NCBI GenBank assembly: GCA_027186245.1
Contig: CP114482.1
Coordinates: 34,367,209-34,431,208, forward strand
Source of the DNA: Coriaria nepalensis
Taxonomy: Eukaryota; Streptophyta; Magnoliopsida; Cucurbitales; Coriariaceae
Reading direction: 5' to 3'
Length of the DNA stretch: 64,000 nt
In this document: piece after piece, positions 36,536-48,448 of the stretch
How positions within the stretch are numbered: the first letter of the stretch is position 1
Layout: every line of letters begins with the position of its first letter
Made by a program: the position numbers and the translations under genes
Notes under the pieces: model-generated
What the model was told of the DNA's origin: nothing
Seen by the model: the letters and a program-made list of their open reading frames with translations, nothing else
The model's database searches: none

Positions 36536-36702
36536 CACGTGGCAAGATATCTCAACCAATCAGAGAAAACTAAGAAAAATCATCCTACATGGTCAACAAA
36601 CACAGGCCCCACAGCATCTTCCCTCAACCAACAGCAACAAAGAAATGGATTTACGGATATGGCACTCGAGATAAAAGGATAAGGCCCAAATATTCCCATT
36701 GG
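36536..36702 (+). promoter_or_regulatory. LHCA4 promoter elements: G-box, I-box, CCAAT
   Basis: A perfect G-box CACGTG (within CCACGTGGC) lies at 36536-36541. GATAAA/GATAAG I-box words lie at about 36669 and 36678-36683. An inverted CCAAT (ATTGG) is at 36698-36702. They lie 240-410 bp upstream of the LHCA4 start codon. G-box plus I-box is the usual light-responsive module of photosynthesis genes. The long frame at 36589-36879 lies in this promoter and is not a gene. Confidence 0.6.
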
Positions 36703-36943
36703 CTGCTACAAAACCCAGACTCATCTCAATCGTCCATTCCAAAAAATCATTCAGATCAACCATCTGACTTCAATCAAAGAACAAGAACCACAAGCATAAT
36801 AAAAATCAAACCCTACAAATTACATGCAAAATACAATTTTCTGAGGTCAAGTCGTCTTCTTCTACAACTACTACTATAACCAGCACTAAACTCCTCTCCA
36901 AGCAAACTCATTTTCAAGTTGTAGAAGAAGGCGAGGGGGGAAA

Positions 36944-37972
36944 ATGGCCACAGTGACAACTCAAGCTTCAGCCGCTATACTCCGACCATGTGCCGAAAAA
37001 ACCCGGTTCCTCACTGGGTCTTCTGTTAAACTCACCAGTGCTTTGTCTGTTAAGTCAATGCCATCTTCTTCTTCTTCTTCAACTTCCTTCAAAGTCGAGG
37101 CCAGGAAAGGAGAGTGGTTGCCTGGTTTAGCCTCACCTAACTACCTCAACGGCAGGTAAATAAATATAGTTAAAAACCAGATCACCGGTCCATTTTCTAA
37201 CAACTTTAAGTTAGATATAGTTCAAAACTCTGTCAAAACTTATTTTTTCGTATGATGATGCAGTCTTCCAGGTGACAATGGTTTCGACCCTCTCGGGTTA
37301 GCAGAGGACCCAGAGAACTTGAAGTGGTTCGTACAAGCAGAGCTCGTGAATGGCAGATGGGCAATGCTCGGAGTAGCAGGGATGCTTCTTCCAGAAGTAT
37401 TTACAAGCATCGGGATTCTGAACGTACCCAAATGGTATGATGCGGGGAAAGCAGAGTACTTTGCATCATCATCTACACTTCTCGTGATCGAGTTCATCTT
37501 GTTCCACTACGTCGAGATCAGACGGTGGCAAGATATTAAGAACCCGGGAAGTGTTAATCAGGACCCAATTTTCAAGCAATACAGTTTGCCCCCAAATGAG
37601 GTTGGATACCCTGGTGGCATTTTCAACCCTCTCAACTTTGCTCCCACTCCTGAAGCTAAAGAGAAGGAAATTGCCAATGGTAACAAAAAAATATTGCTTC
37701 GTTTTCCCTCACACTCCAGTTTCAACTCATTACTCAAATGAACCTTAAAAAACAATCAATATTGAATCTAAATCTCATATGGGTCCACAAAATTCCAGTT
37801 TGAAAACAAAGCTAATTTGATTTGATTTATTAATGCAGGGAGATTGGCTATGTTGGCATTCTTGGGATTCATAGTTCAACATAATGTCACTGGAAAGGGG
37901 CCATTTGACAACCTGTTGCAGCACCTATCAGACCCATGGCACAACACCATTGTTCAAACACTAAGGGGCTAA
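36944..37972 (+). CDS. LHCA4: Light-harvesting chlorophyll a/b protein of PSI (Lhca4)
   Basis: Three exons, 36944-37155, 37264-37679 and 37839-37972, give 253 residues. It is a thylakoid antenna protein that forms the Lhca1/Lhca4 dimer on PSI. The N-terminal ~50 residues are a Ser-rich transit peptide. The mature part begins near [16 protein letters not shown]. Helix B carries [20 protein letters not shown], with Glu97 and Arg102 as the salt-bridge/chlorophyll pair. Asn100 sits where most LHC proteins have His; this Asn is the known ligand behind the red-shifted Lhca4 chlorophylls. Helix C region is [17 protein letters not shown]. Helix A is [20 protein letters not shown] in exon 3, and the protein ends NTIVQTLRG. 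Length matches the family. Reading on through intron 2 gives a spurious longer exon 2. Confidence 0.97.
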
Positions 37973-37996
37973 GAAGAAGCTGTTGAAGAAAAAGGA

Positions 37997-38035
37997 GAAG
38001 AAGAAGAAGAAGAAGAAGAAGAAGAAGAAGAAACG
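37997..38035 (+). repeat. (GAA)n microsatellite in the LHCA4 3' UTR
   Basis: About 12 uninterrupted GAA units lie about 25 bp after the LHCA4 stop codon, so they are probably transcribed. Confidence 0.85.
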
Positions 38036-38482
38036 TTTCATTTGTTTTTGTAACCATGTATTAATGCTTTTGAGTGAGGTCTGGGGACTATCAGTGTACA
38101 GGGAAAGACTACAACGTTGTCATTGCATATTATTAATCTGATTTACTTCAATCAAAATGTGGTTGCTAGATTCGTCATACATGTCCCTAAGAGTTTTTTC
38201 CCTTTTTTTTTTCAAAAAAGGAAAAAAAAAAAAACAAACAAACAAATGCAAGATTTGATCAAATCTCCTTTGAGATCAAAAGTTGACAGGTAGATAATGA
38301 CCAAGCTTTGAAGAAGAAGAAGCTTATGTAACGTATAATGGTGTTCGAGCATTGACATTATATAATGATATGAAACAACACAACTTTTAAGGGTAAAAAA
38401 AAGAGAACTTATTATGAGAAAAAATGGGTGACTCAAGCAATTTTCAACTTCAATATTCTTTTTATTCAAATTCTGCTATAAC
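38036..38482. other. Convergent 3' spacer of LHCA4 and the lipoate-ligase-like gene
   Basis: This holds the remaining LHCA4 3' UTR and the 3' side of the minus-strand neighbour. The frame at 38212-38469 (minus) has no motif. Nothing else is seen. Confidence 0.6.
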
Positions 38483-40017
38483 TTACAATGACAATGGATC
38501 AGGAAAAGAGGGCTGCACCTGAGATGCAAAAGCTGCTGCTTCGACCAATTCTTTCTCCGACAATAGCCTTGTTGTGGGGCTAAACTTTGCATCAATCAAA
38601 TCAGATACAAAATCATCCATTTCCATTGATCTCACATCAAAATAGGCTTTAATGGCCTCTACAGTTTTCTCAATAAATAGTGATCGGGGAATATAGTCCT
38701 TCATGCGGCAAATAAATTCCAAATGGTTCCTTGCCTTCAGAAAAAATAAATAGCACAACTGTCAGAATATTCAGAATGAGTAGCTCAAACAAACCAACAG
38801 ATATAATATCAAATACCCAAATAAAAACTATCAAAAAATTATTTGAAGAAGTTAGAATTGAATACCAATCGATAATCAGGAACCCGTTTTGGATGTTTCA
38901 AGTATGACATGTTATTAACCTTATAGTCCCATAAAAATGATGTGTGGTGGATCCACCTGGTTTTTGTAATGGATTGAGCATTTCCACCAAATTTCTGGTC
39001 GCCAAATACATAATCTAACACCGGAAAAAGAGAGGAAAAAGGAAACGGGTTAGGACCTGATCCATTTCCGCAATAACAATTAGTATGTTCATTGGTAAGA
39101 GAGTAGCAATTTTCATTAACTAAGATCACATGGAAGGCTATTAAAATAAAATATAACCGATGTGCCTACCATTTTCCCGAAGATGGAAATCAGCAATTCC
39201 TTGGAAGACTTTGCTATACAATAGACTACTCCAAGACATTATAGGGCGAGGATAAGGTTGCAAACCAGGAACAGCCTCTTTATTGCATATAAATGTGATG
39301 AAAACCGTGTCATGGTCGACGATAACTGTACCTCCCCCTGTAAATCTTCTGATAACTGGAATCCGATCTTGTAAGACTGACTCTGTTTTGATTAGCTCTC
39401 GAGGTTTCCTACGAAGAAATACTCACAAATTCCTCAGAAATCGCTCTTACTGATATCTTTAACAGAAAATTAACCACAAAGGTCACAGAAGATTACTATG
39501 GGTCTGTTTGCATTAACATTTGTAAAACTGGATTTCTGAAACTGGATTATTAGCAACTTATTAAAGTAAATCCAAACCAGGGTTTAAAAACAGTTAGGCA
39601 AACCTCCGCGTACATGAACTGCCTTTGCTAACTGTTGATTAGAGAAACTGCTTAAAACAAATAAGCAATAGCTCATTAATTGAGTTTTACGAACTAATAA
39701 GCTTAAAATAAAAAATAAATAAAAAATAAAAAATAAAAAAGAGAGAAGAAGAAGAAGAAGAAGAAATACTCAATACACAATCAAGTAATTAAGCAAAATA
39801 ACACAAATTGATGCAGATTTCATATTGATTAGTACCCTGAAATGCCCATCACAATAGCAGGTATATCTGTTCCATCATTAATAATACACCAGTTATCCAA
39901 CGAATTTCGAAGCAATTTCTCTTCCAGATGTAGTTGCTGAAGAATGGGGAATCTTTTCAGCCTAACTAGATTGATTGATGGATTCCCAATAATTCTAGTT
40001 TGAGAACACATTGTCAT
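38483..40017 (-). CDS. Lipoate-protein ligase A family protein
   Basis: Four coding exons on the minus strand, 40017-39836, 39408-39170, 39014-38866 and 38734-38483, join in frame to 273 residues. The family moves lipoate or octanoate to lysines of 2-oxoacid dehydrogenase and glycine cleavage proteins. Signatures are the substrate-binding loop IRRFTGGGTVIVDHDTV (residues 80-96, RR..GGG) and YVFGDQKFGGNAQSITKTRW with the likely active-site Lys148. The N-terminus begins MTMCSQTRIIGNPSINLVRL and lacks an obvious long transit peptide. Plants have several members, and whether this one is a ligase or an octanoyltransferase is not settled by sequence alone. A 5' UTR exon ending at 40210 (intron 40209 to about 40031) seems to precede the ATG. 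Confidence 0.9.
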
Positions 40018-40030
40018 TGAAAAATCCCCT

Positions 40031-40330
40031 CCTACAGTTTTTCAAAAAAAAAAAAAAAAACTTCAATTAATTGGCAATCGTAACAAATTGTATCTAGAAT
40101 GAATTTTGAAAAATATAATTAGGGAAATAATACAAAGGGTTTTTGCAATATGAGGCTATTAGAAACCTATGGTTTATCTTTTTGCAAAAAATTTGAAGAT
40201 TTTCATTACCTATTCGGTTTCAAGTATCTGAGCTTGGTGATTGCATCTTCGTTGCGTCAATGGCAGCTTTCCCTCAGTTGACGACGAAAGGTGGAGAATT
40301 TCAGATTCTTATAGTGGAGTGAATGTTGTG
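40031..40330 (-). promoter_or_regulatory. 5' UTR exon, UTR intron and uORF of the lipoate-ligase-like gene
   Basis: On the minus strand a non-coding first exon of roughly 40330-40210 ends at donor ATAG|GTAATG. An acceptor CTGTAG lies a few bases before GAGGGGATTTTTCAATGACA, which leads into the main ATG. An upstream ATG at 40246 opens an eight-codon uORF (MQSPSSDT, stop at 40220), wholly inside the first exon. Confidence 0.5.
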
Positions 40331-40438
40331 GCCAGAGATTGAAAATAAGCTGTCGTGCCAATTGAAAACCTCTTATAAAGTTTTATAATGAAATGGCCTT
40401 ATTTTTATTTTATAACTTACAAAAAAAAAAATAAATAA

Positions 40439-40482
<44 letters not shown>

Positions 40483-41639
40483 CCATCTTCTTCCCATTTT
40501 TATCGCGCTTCTGAAATCTCACTCCCTCTCTTCGCTCACTCTCTTCAATTCACGACTGTTGAAGAAGGAAGGATTAACACCAAATCACAAATCTATCTCC
40601 CTCTGTCCAGAATCTCCATTCGAAGCCCTTCTCAGAAAAAACTCATAAACATTGAACTTCTATTTCACAACCATTAATCTGCTCGATGGCTCGTACTCGT
40701 GCAAATGTGAAGGAAGCTAATGAAAAAGGAAAAAGGAAAGATAATTTGGTAAGTTCACCTAAACGTAAAGTGAAGAAGCTCAAACCAGCGCCATAATCAA
40801 TATCGAAAATCCAACATTGAGCAATCGAGTATATGACTTAAAAATTAGTATTTTTTGTTTTTTATTCAAGGAATTTAATTGATATAGGGTTAATTTTTTA
40901 TGGGATTTTTAATATCCTCTAACCATAGAGCAGATTATAATAAGCTGCTCTATGGCTTGATAGCCCATTCACAAGTCTATCAAGTCTATCAAGTCGTAAA
41001 GCATGAGGGTTTTTCTTAATTTTAAAATATATTTTTTATTGTTTAACTTATATTTGTATATACTAATATTAAATTTATTTATTTTTAGAATGATCAACTT
41101 CTAATTCGTCCCGAGTTTAAACTTATAATTCACGATGGTCTCCATTTCAAGATCTGCACTTTTGTAATAGCAAAGCTCTTATGGTGATTGCTGACATATA
41201 AAAAAAAAGGCCCATTGCATGATAATTAGAGATCTTTAAATATACTTGCATATGCTGCTTTTTTGATGTGAAGGATGATCTCAAAAATTCTAGCCAAATT
41301 GTAAACTTTTTCATTGCAAGATGGAGCTGAGTGCAAGAAGAAGCAAGAGTTATTGTTTAAGCAACACATGAAGCATATGTGATTTGATTTGAGATAGTTT
41401 GCTCTAGTAATGGAGTTGAAATGTCATGTGTATTCTCCTGGCTATATTGTTAGGTGGATAGAAAATGAGGACCACTTACTGAGGAAGTATCTTGGTGGGA
41501 AGTATCCTGAATGAAGTGTTTAATAACTAATCCATATTATTAGTCATTATGTCGTACCAATCATTATTGAAATGAGATCTCGACCAACATTCAAATCTAG
41601 CCATGTCTAAGTATGTTGCTACACTGGGCTGTTACTATT
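40331..41639. other. Spacer with microsatellite, no firm gene
   Basis: A (TA)n run lies at about 40447-40478 after A-rich sequence. A short plus-strand frame at 40686-40796 (36 codons, MARTRANVKEANEKGKRKDN then a Lys-rich end) has a clean ATG but no family resemblance. The stretch 41080-41640 is probably an outer part of the neighbouring decayed MULE. Its short frames carry no diagnostic motif. Confidence 0.4.
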
Positions 41640-43241
41640 TGATCTCATCAAAATATGTATCAAATTTTCGAGCCTTATATGCTTGGTCATCTTGTAGAAT
41701 AGTTTAAAAATCCCACCATACTTAAATAGGCCTTAATGTTTAACTTGAGGTGCCATATGAATGCACAATATTTTGCATTCGGGTAAACATTTTGTATATC
41801 ATTATTAATACTGTTTGCCCAATCTAATACAAAAACCAAATTTGTGGCATCGAGAATCGAGCCCTTTAGCTTGTTCAAGAACTCAGTCCATAACATCTCA
41901 TTCTCCGAATCAACTATAACCTATGCTACTGAATAAAGGTCTTTATTATCGTTCTGAGCTATTATAGAAAAATTTGTGCCTTTGTATCTGCACTTCAATA
42001 AAGCTCCATCAATACAAATAACTATTCGCAAAAATTGAAACTTTTTGATTGCAGCTCCAAAAGTCAAGAAAAACAATACAAAAATATGTTATTTCAATCC
42101 GTCAAAAGTGCAGTTATCATCTCTGGATTAATCACTTTTACCATTCTGGCCCAATATGGTAAATATTTATAGCTACCTTTGGCGGTATCCTAAATAAGGT
42201 TATGTGCAACTTGATTTTCATGCTTTCCAATAACTAATTTATACTCTAAGTTCGTTTCAGACAATATCAATGGTATTTGGCACTTTAGGAGTCTCATTAC
42301 ACCTTTTGAACTTGCTTATCACATGTCGTCCAAGCATCGATGTTGATTCTTGTCGAGATTTGCCATACCTAAATAAACATGAATATGTGTGCTCATCTTT
42401 AAATATTCGAATTTGGAAAAATGAAGAATTCATCTTTCCTGTGGCACAGAGTCGTCACATGTAATTTGGATCCATGCACCCGACTACAAATCTAGTCTTA
42501 TTCAACTTATTCACCTTGAACTCAAAATTATGTTGCATCATGAGCATATATGTAGGCTAGCCTTTAGTTCGTTCTTGAATGTAAAATAGTGTTTAACATA
42601 AAACTCACCTCTGCTTGATTGAGATTAGAAAATCGAGACTGAATTGCTTTTAATGCATGTAGAGTGTTGGGTAGCAATTGAGAGAATACAATCATCATCT
42701 TCAATATCATTTGCATATTTTTAGTAAAGCGGAATACGCAATGATGGTGGTGGTATATCGACAGGTGAACACGATATACGTGGTGAATATGGCGGCATCT
42801 TGTCAGGTGAATACAATATATGCGGTGATGGTACTAGGATCTCATTGGTTGGTATGTGATTTAAGTTATCTCGACCAGATAAAGTGTCGGGTAAAGTCCT
42901 ATTGAGTATTACTCTCATGAAGAAGTCATCATTATACTCTTGATTCATAATATTTAACTCATTGTCATGACTAGTATCATGTTCTTTCTCCATTCTCTCA
43001 CCTTCGTCATCATCACTCGCAATGTCAATCTCTTTATCCTCATTCCCCACAATCTCAGTCTCTTCATCATCATCATCAACCTCCTCATCCTCATCCTCAT
43101 CGTGATGTCTTTCGCTAATGTGATCATACTAAAAAAAATCATCATGATGTTCTATGTCACTCCTATAATTATTATTAAGATTATGTACGACACTCCTAAA
43201 AGCTTCACGATTATTATCTACAGGAGAAGGTATGTCACTTC
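41640..43241 (-). pseudogene. Decayed MULE (Mutator-like) transposase, main part
   Basis: The minus strand, read with stops and frame breaks from about 42480 to 41640, gives a MULE/MuDR transposase. Signatures are FLRIVICIDGALLKCRYKGT (first catalytic Asp in IDG), VIVDSENEMLWTEFLNKLKG, NLVFVLDWANSINNDIQNVY and PNAKYCAFIWHLKLNIKAYL. The last carries the conserved C-x-x-H spacing of MULE proteins. Farther upstream (43050-42720, minus) an acidic Asp/Glu-rich frame resembles the N-terminal low-complexity part. Its left end merges into 41080-41640. A hAT MITE splits it at 43242-43984. Confidence 0.82.
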
Positions 43242-43992
43242 TAAAGGTGTCAAAATGAGCCGGGTTTTTGGCTTGGCCCGTAGCCTGAGGGGAAAACCCA
43301 GCCTATCCCGTATCTGGGGGGAAAACCCATAGCATATACGACCCGAGATTGGACAAATTTCCAAGCCCAGCCCGGTTGGGCCCTGCTAGGCCTGACTTGG
43401 TTAAGCCCAACCCGCTAAATTTTTATTTTTATTATTATTTTGTTTATATCTTCATTGTAATGTCCGTTTTTTTTTCCTTAAAGCCGGAAGGTTTTTTTGA
43501 CGAACCCATTATTTAATAATATTCAATGAAGTCTTTATTTGGCTTAAAGTTTATTCTTTATTTGAGATGTTCTTAGACTCTTAGTTATTTGATATGCTAT
43601 TAGTTATTTGGTTATAAACTTTGAAAATACAATTTGATAATTTTTTTTAGATTGTTCTTTGCACCTCTTATTAATTTGATTGTTTTAAGGACTCAAAATC
43701 TCAAATAATTTCACTTATTTTAATAATAATTTATTATCAATATTTTATTTAAAATGGGTTGGGCCCATTTTAGATCCAATAAGTCCCGGTAGAACCCAGC
43801 CTATTTTAGGCCCGGATGGGCTTGAGATAAACCCAAAGGGCTTTCTGAGTTGGGCTCGAACATATATTTTGAAAACAGACTAAGCCCAGCCTGGACCACT
43901 TTTTTTCGGGCTTAGCCCATCCCTACCCTAAATAGTGAAAAGCCTTGAAGGGGCTGGGCTGGGTGGCCCGTTTTGACACCTCTAGTCACTTC
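43234..43992. mobile_element. Non-autonomous hAT transposon (MITE), complete with TSD
   Basis: The element spans 43242-43984 (743 bp). Left terminus TAAAGGTGTCAAAATG and right terminus CGTTTTGACACCTCTA form imperfect terminal inverted repeats of the common plant hAT type (TAGAGGTGTCAAAA). Both sides are flanked by the exact 8-bp duplication GTCACTTC (43234-43241 and 43985-43992), as hAT transposases make. Subterminal regions are rich in GGGCC/GGCCC words, and the centre is AT-rich with no transposase frame. It inserted into the decayed MULE. Open frames at 42967-43332 and 43912-44112 overlap its ends by chance. Confidence 0.93.
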
Positions 43993-45049
43993 TAGAAAGC
44001 TCACAAACAATAGAAATATTAGGTAATGATAACCCTCATCACCATATGATTCTCTTCCCATCATCGGAAGTAACTTAATATACAGTGAAGATTTTTCCTC
44101 TATAGATAGCAAGTGCCGAAAAAAACCTTCACATTTTGGTTATTTTGGTGAAGTCAATAATTTACTCTCCGGCTTGTATCATAGTTGCAATTCAAAATCA
44201 TTATGATCAACGTCGATAAAATCATATATGACCATTTAGCAGCCGACTATAAGTGACATTCGTCCACCAAAACTCCAATAGATCTCTCTCTTCTATTTGA
44301 ATAGAAGTACCATGAATTTTCTTTCTCGTTAGGATTTATATTTTATTTTCACTCACCATCGAAGCATATCATTACGAATAAGAATTTCATTTATGTATAA
44401 GAAAAATAAATTGAAATCAGTAATCTTGATTAAAAAGAGAAAAAAATGAAAAAATATATTAAAAAGTAGTAATTACTCGATAGCTCGATGGACCTAATAT
44501 CTCGATATCCTAGCATACCCTCGAGTCATTGGGCAAGAACCTTCAAGTACTAGATAAACCACAATTTTATAGATTATTTTGTTAGTTGAAGAATTAAAGA
44601 AATCACAGTATAAACATAATACAAAGAAGAAGACATATTTTCATTTCTTTATGATGATCGATCAACTATTCAAAAAGAAATCAACAAGAAATAGTTTAAA
44701 CTAACCGAGGCAAATAGCGTTTAAAGCTTGATGATTTAAGATTCCGAACCTTGCCGATAAAATAAGTAGGAGGAATCGAAGTATGGATCGAATCGAGAAA
44801 ACTCTAAAAAGAAAGCTCGAAAATTTGTCAACGCAAAGGTAGCGTCAAAAATGTTGGTTAGGTCTTTTCTTTAACCTCGTCGAAAATGTTGGTTAGGTCT
44901 TTTCTTTCCCGATAGAACATTGGTTGGAACCTTCTTTTAGCATACTCCCTTACTCTATTTATTGTTCTATATATTGGGCTCTGTCTTTGTGAAATGCCAA
45001 TTTGCATGTATGCATATGATTTTATTACTCACGAGGTTTGTGATTGGCT
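43993..45049. other. Continuation of MULE-related DNA and spacer
   Basis: After the MITE the MULE-related sequence seems to continue for a few hundred bases (to about 44350) without diagnostic motifs. The rest is unassigned. A 25-bp word AAAATGTTGGTTAGGTCTTTTCTTT is repeated in tandem at about 44848 and 44883. The region before 45056 probably holds intron sequence of the cytokinin dehydrogenase pseudogene. Confidence 0.45.
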
Positions 45050-46137
45050 AATGCAGGAAAGAAGAACTAACGACATGCTCTCCGACCACAAATTTTGAGC
45101 TTTTTTTTCATGCACTTGGAGGCTTGGGACAATTTGGAATTATTACCAGAGCAAGAAATATCCTAGACCGAGCACTAACAAAGGTCCGCTACGTTCCCGT
45201 TAATTTGTTTTAATATTTGTTATTTTCCTTTTTTCATGAAGATCAAGCTAGATTTTGCCTATATTATACATTTGGGCATCCAAACTAAGTGTGTCACCAT
45301 GAGTTTTATTTTTTCCAACTAGGTTCGGTTGCTTCAAAAAAATTTCTCTATTTGATATGTATGATGACATAACTATTCATCCATAGTTTCATAGTTCTAA
45401 CCACACAAGCCCTTAAACTGTTATTAATCACTTATAACATCTTAAATACCAAAATGATGAGATGAAATTGGTTGCAAGTTAAGTGGGTACGGGGCTCTAC
45501 ACTAACTTCTTTGCATTTACATCGGATCAAGAGCATTTGATCTTGACCAACGCTAACAAGAGAAAGAAGCACTTGATTATGTTGAAGGCTTAGTTCTTCT
45601 TAGCATAGCTACATAAGATAATACATCATTTTTTCCGGTCGCTGATCAACCAAGAATAACGTCCTTGATAAAAAAACATATCATTATCTACTGCTTAGAG
45701 GTTGTCAAATATTACTACGATAACTCTCCAAAAGCAAATGCAGACAAGGTAATTAATCAATTAATCTTTTTTTGTAGTTTGATTAATCTTCATCGATCAC
45801 CATCACCAGTTACTCCATTCATGAATTTTACTTAATTGATCTCTCAATTAAACATTTGCAGAATTATGTACCTTGGTTGGAATCACGGTTAAACTTCGAG
45901 TCTTGGTTTCTATTTAAAAGAGATTAAACATACTTAGACTTTACAAACCAATTTCATTCAAACGCGCAACGGCTAGAAAAGCTTGGACAATGGGATCAAG
46001 TTCCCCATCCGTGGCTTAATCTCTTCGTACTGAAGTCTCGTATGGTCGATTTTAATGTAAATGTCTATATAGACATCCTTCTTAAAATTAACATCACGAA
46101 CGAAACGTTCCTCATCTATCATGTCTTTCGAAACAAG
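45050..46137 (+). pseudogene. Cytokinin dehydrogenase (CKX) pseudogene with introns
   Basis: Three exon-like pieces on the plus strand. Piece 1 (about 45056-45184) gives ELTTCSPTTNFELFFHALGG and LGQFGIITRAR. Piece 2 (about 45485-45749) gives NFFAFTSDQEHLIL, then after a frameshift EKEALDYVEGLVLLS, a stop, and ADQPRITSLIKKH, then IIYCLEVVKYYYDNSP, ending at a donor. Piece 3 (about 45863-46135) gives WDQVPHPWLNLFVLKSRMVD and NITNETFLIYHVFRNK. Active CKX degrades cytokinins with an FAD cofactor. Here the N-terminal FAD domain and C-terminal exon are missing and stops are present. Because introns remain, it is a duplicated, unprocessed copy. Confidence 0.88.
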
Positions 46138-46489
46138 TAAGTCTGCATCATGTTTGTGTTAGAAAGAACAATTTTGTTCTAAAAACATTATGCAACCTAA
46201 TCAGAAATGAATTAAGACTACCATGACCTTGTACAAAAATAATGAATCAATTAAATTTATGGATTGGAGTTGTATGATAATCATCTTAAAGATGTATTAG
46301 AGTCTTATTTTACTACTGGCGAAGCAATATCTTTCTCACTATGAAACACAATAAGAATGCTCAAAGCACTTTGGATCCAAATAGGGGACCTTTCATAAGA
46401 GGAAATATCGGTTTGATCCCAAAAGTTACTCTCACCGGGGCCTAAGGTTTTCAATTAGCTAAGGACAAATAGGAATAACATAGTTTATC
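46138..46489. other. Spacer between CKX pseudogene and Copia LTR
   Basis: No gene recognised. It may include the remains of later CKX introns. Confidence 0.5.
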
Positions 46490-48448
46490 ATTTTTTAAAG
46501 AAGTAGTATTATTTTCGTAGCGGAAACGATTACTTGATTCCAATGTATAAAACAATTTTCAGAAAAACTTTTAGCGATCATTTATATATATATAAATTAA
46601 TCTTACATTTATATGAAGAGGTCATACCTTAGCTTTTGCGAATCGATTTTCGAGACTCACACCACGATTTTTCAAGTCGATCCTTAATATAATAGGATAT
46701 ATGTGGGCAAGTAGAAATGATAAGGTTTTCTGTTTCTTTTCTCTTAGAGAAATCTCTTCAAAAAAACCTCTCTTGAATTATTAGAATGAGATGTATTTAT
46801 AAGACTCTATTAGTATTTTTATTTAATATTATTTTTAATTTAAACTCCTTAAATTAATTGAATTGATAATCAATTATAATATTAAATGATAAGATAATCA
46901 TTAAATGATATCTTTGATATGATCAAATCTTTTCAAATCTTATTTCAAATAAAATTTTATCTATTTTAAATCATATCATATCTTTAATGATATATTTGAT
47001 TTGATCAAATCTTTCAAACCTAATTAAAAATAAAATTTTGTCTATTTTAAATAATATCATATAATTTAATGATATATTTGATTTAATCACATATTTTTTA
47101 ATCTTATTTAAAATATAATCTCATCTATTTTAAATTAGATTATATTTTATTTAAATTTTAAATTATTTTCTCAAATCAATTTAAATTTAACTTACTTAAT
47201 CTTAATATCAAATCAATATATCTCATATCAATTTAATATCATATATAACATATCTAATTCAAAATAAAATATATTATTATTTAATAAATGAATTTCGAAA
47301 TTCATGTTTTAAATAAATCTTTTAATTAATTAATAATAGTTATCTCATAATTACAAATTTATCGCAAAAAACTATTTTCTTGCAAATAAGTCATTTTTTA
47401 ATCTTTGTCATTCTTCAATCTTTGTCATTCTTACCCTATACATTATTTTACAGAGGCGACCTGAGGACCACATACCTACAATTTCAAGCTCCAATAAATT
47501 AGATTATTAATTAAACTCTTTAATTTAATAAATTTAATTTATTAATCCCAATATTATTCCACTAAAAATATGAGATTGCACTCTTGTAATTATAAAAAAT
47601 ATTACTGAGCAATCTCTAGTAGTTCATTGATAATATCATTACATGCATTTAATCCTCCAAAAATTGGTTCATAATTAGAGCTGGTCAAAATTACTATTTT
47701 ACCTCTTTAATAATCTTGTTATCTTTAAGTATCATTAATTCACTAGTAAACGGTCAGTTTATAATTTAATATAAATTTGAGCTCAACACCATTCAGTTTC
47801 ATAATTAACCCTTAAAGAAACCAATATACAATCTTCTATAAAGAAGGTTTGGATATCATATCTATAAATCACGTTCCCAGCCACTTATCCCAATGAATCT
47901 ACGAAACAAAAGTCTATAGCTTATTTTACAAACAAACCGTGATGAGTGAATCAAAAGATTCAATTGATATAAACAGGAGTTCATGAATATTCATGATTCA
48001 GATTGATCTACATATGATCATTAGTTGATATGAATAATGGCAACCGACATTTTAATAAGGAATTAATTCATATCGGGTCATGTCATACATAATCCAATTA
48101 TATAAAGTAGCTCTACTAAGATGTCTATCTACATCAGTGATCTAAATCTAGATCACTAGCATTCATAATACTAGCGGACCATACTAGCAACCATTAATTA
48201 AAGATATCATATTTTAATATATTGCAGATAATTTAATTCATTATCTATAATCTTAATCATCTCATATAATCTTAATCATCTCATGCTAATACAAGATTAT
48301 AGTTACATGAATAAATTTAGAATTTTCTAATATTTATACATATTATTCAATAATAATACATTCAAAACAATTATATAAAAAAATATCACTTTTATTAATT
48401 TCATTAAAATAATATTCATCACATATTTTCAGAACAGCATGCCAAACA
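46490..48448 (-). repeat. Copia LTR copy 2, probably a solo LTR
   Basis: The right 1.08 kb (47368-48448) matches the LTR at 29429-30514. On the minus strand it starts TGTTTGGCATGCTGTTCTGA and, unlike copy 1, continues leftwards. A TATA box TATAAATAC (near 46801-46793, minus) is followed by a pyrimidine- and A-rich leader (AATTCAAGAGAGG), as expected for U3/R/U5. Right of 48448 no pol sequence follows, so it looks like a solo LTR or a severed end. The left boundary near 46490 is a guess. Confidence 0.7.

Noticed and set aside
36589..36879. 96-codon plus-strand frame upstream of LHCA4
   Set aside because: It lies over light-responsive promoter elements, lacks motifs and ends just before the LHCA4 leader.
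42967..43332. 121-codon plus-strand frame
   Set aside because: It runs antisense to an acidic MULE region and crosses the hAT MITE boundary, so it is a shadow frame.
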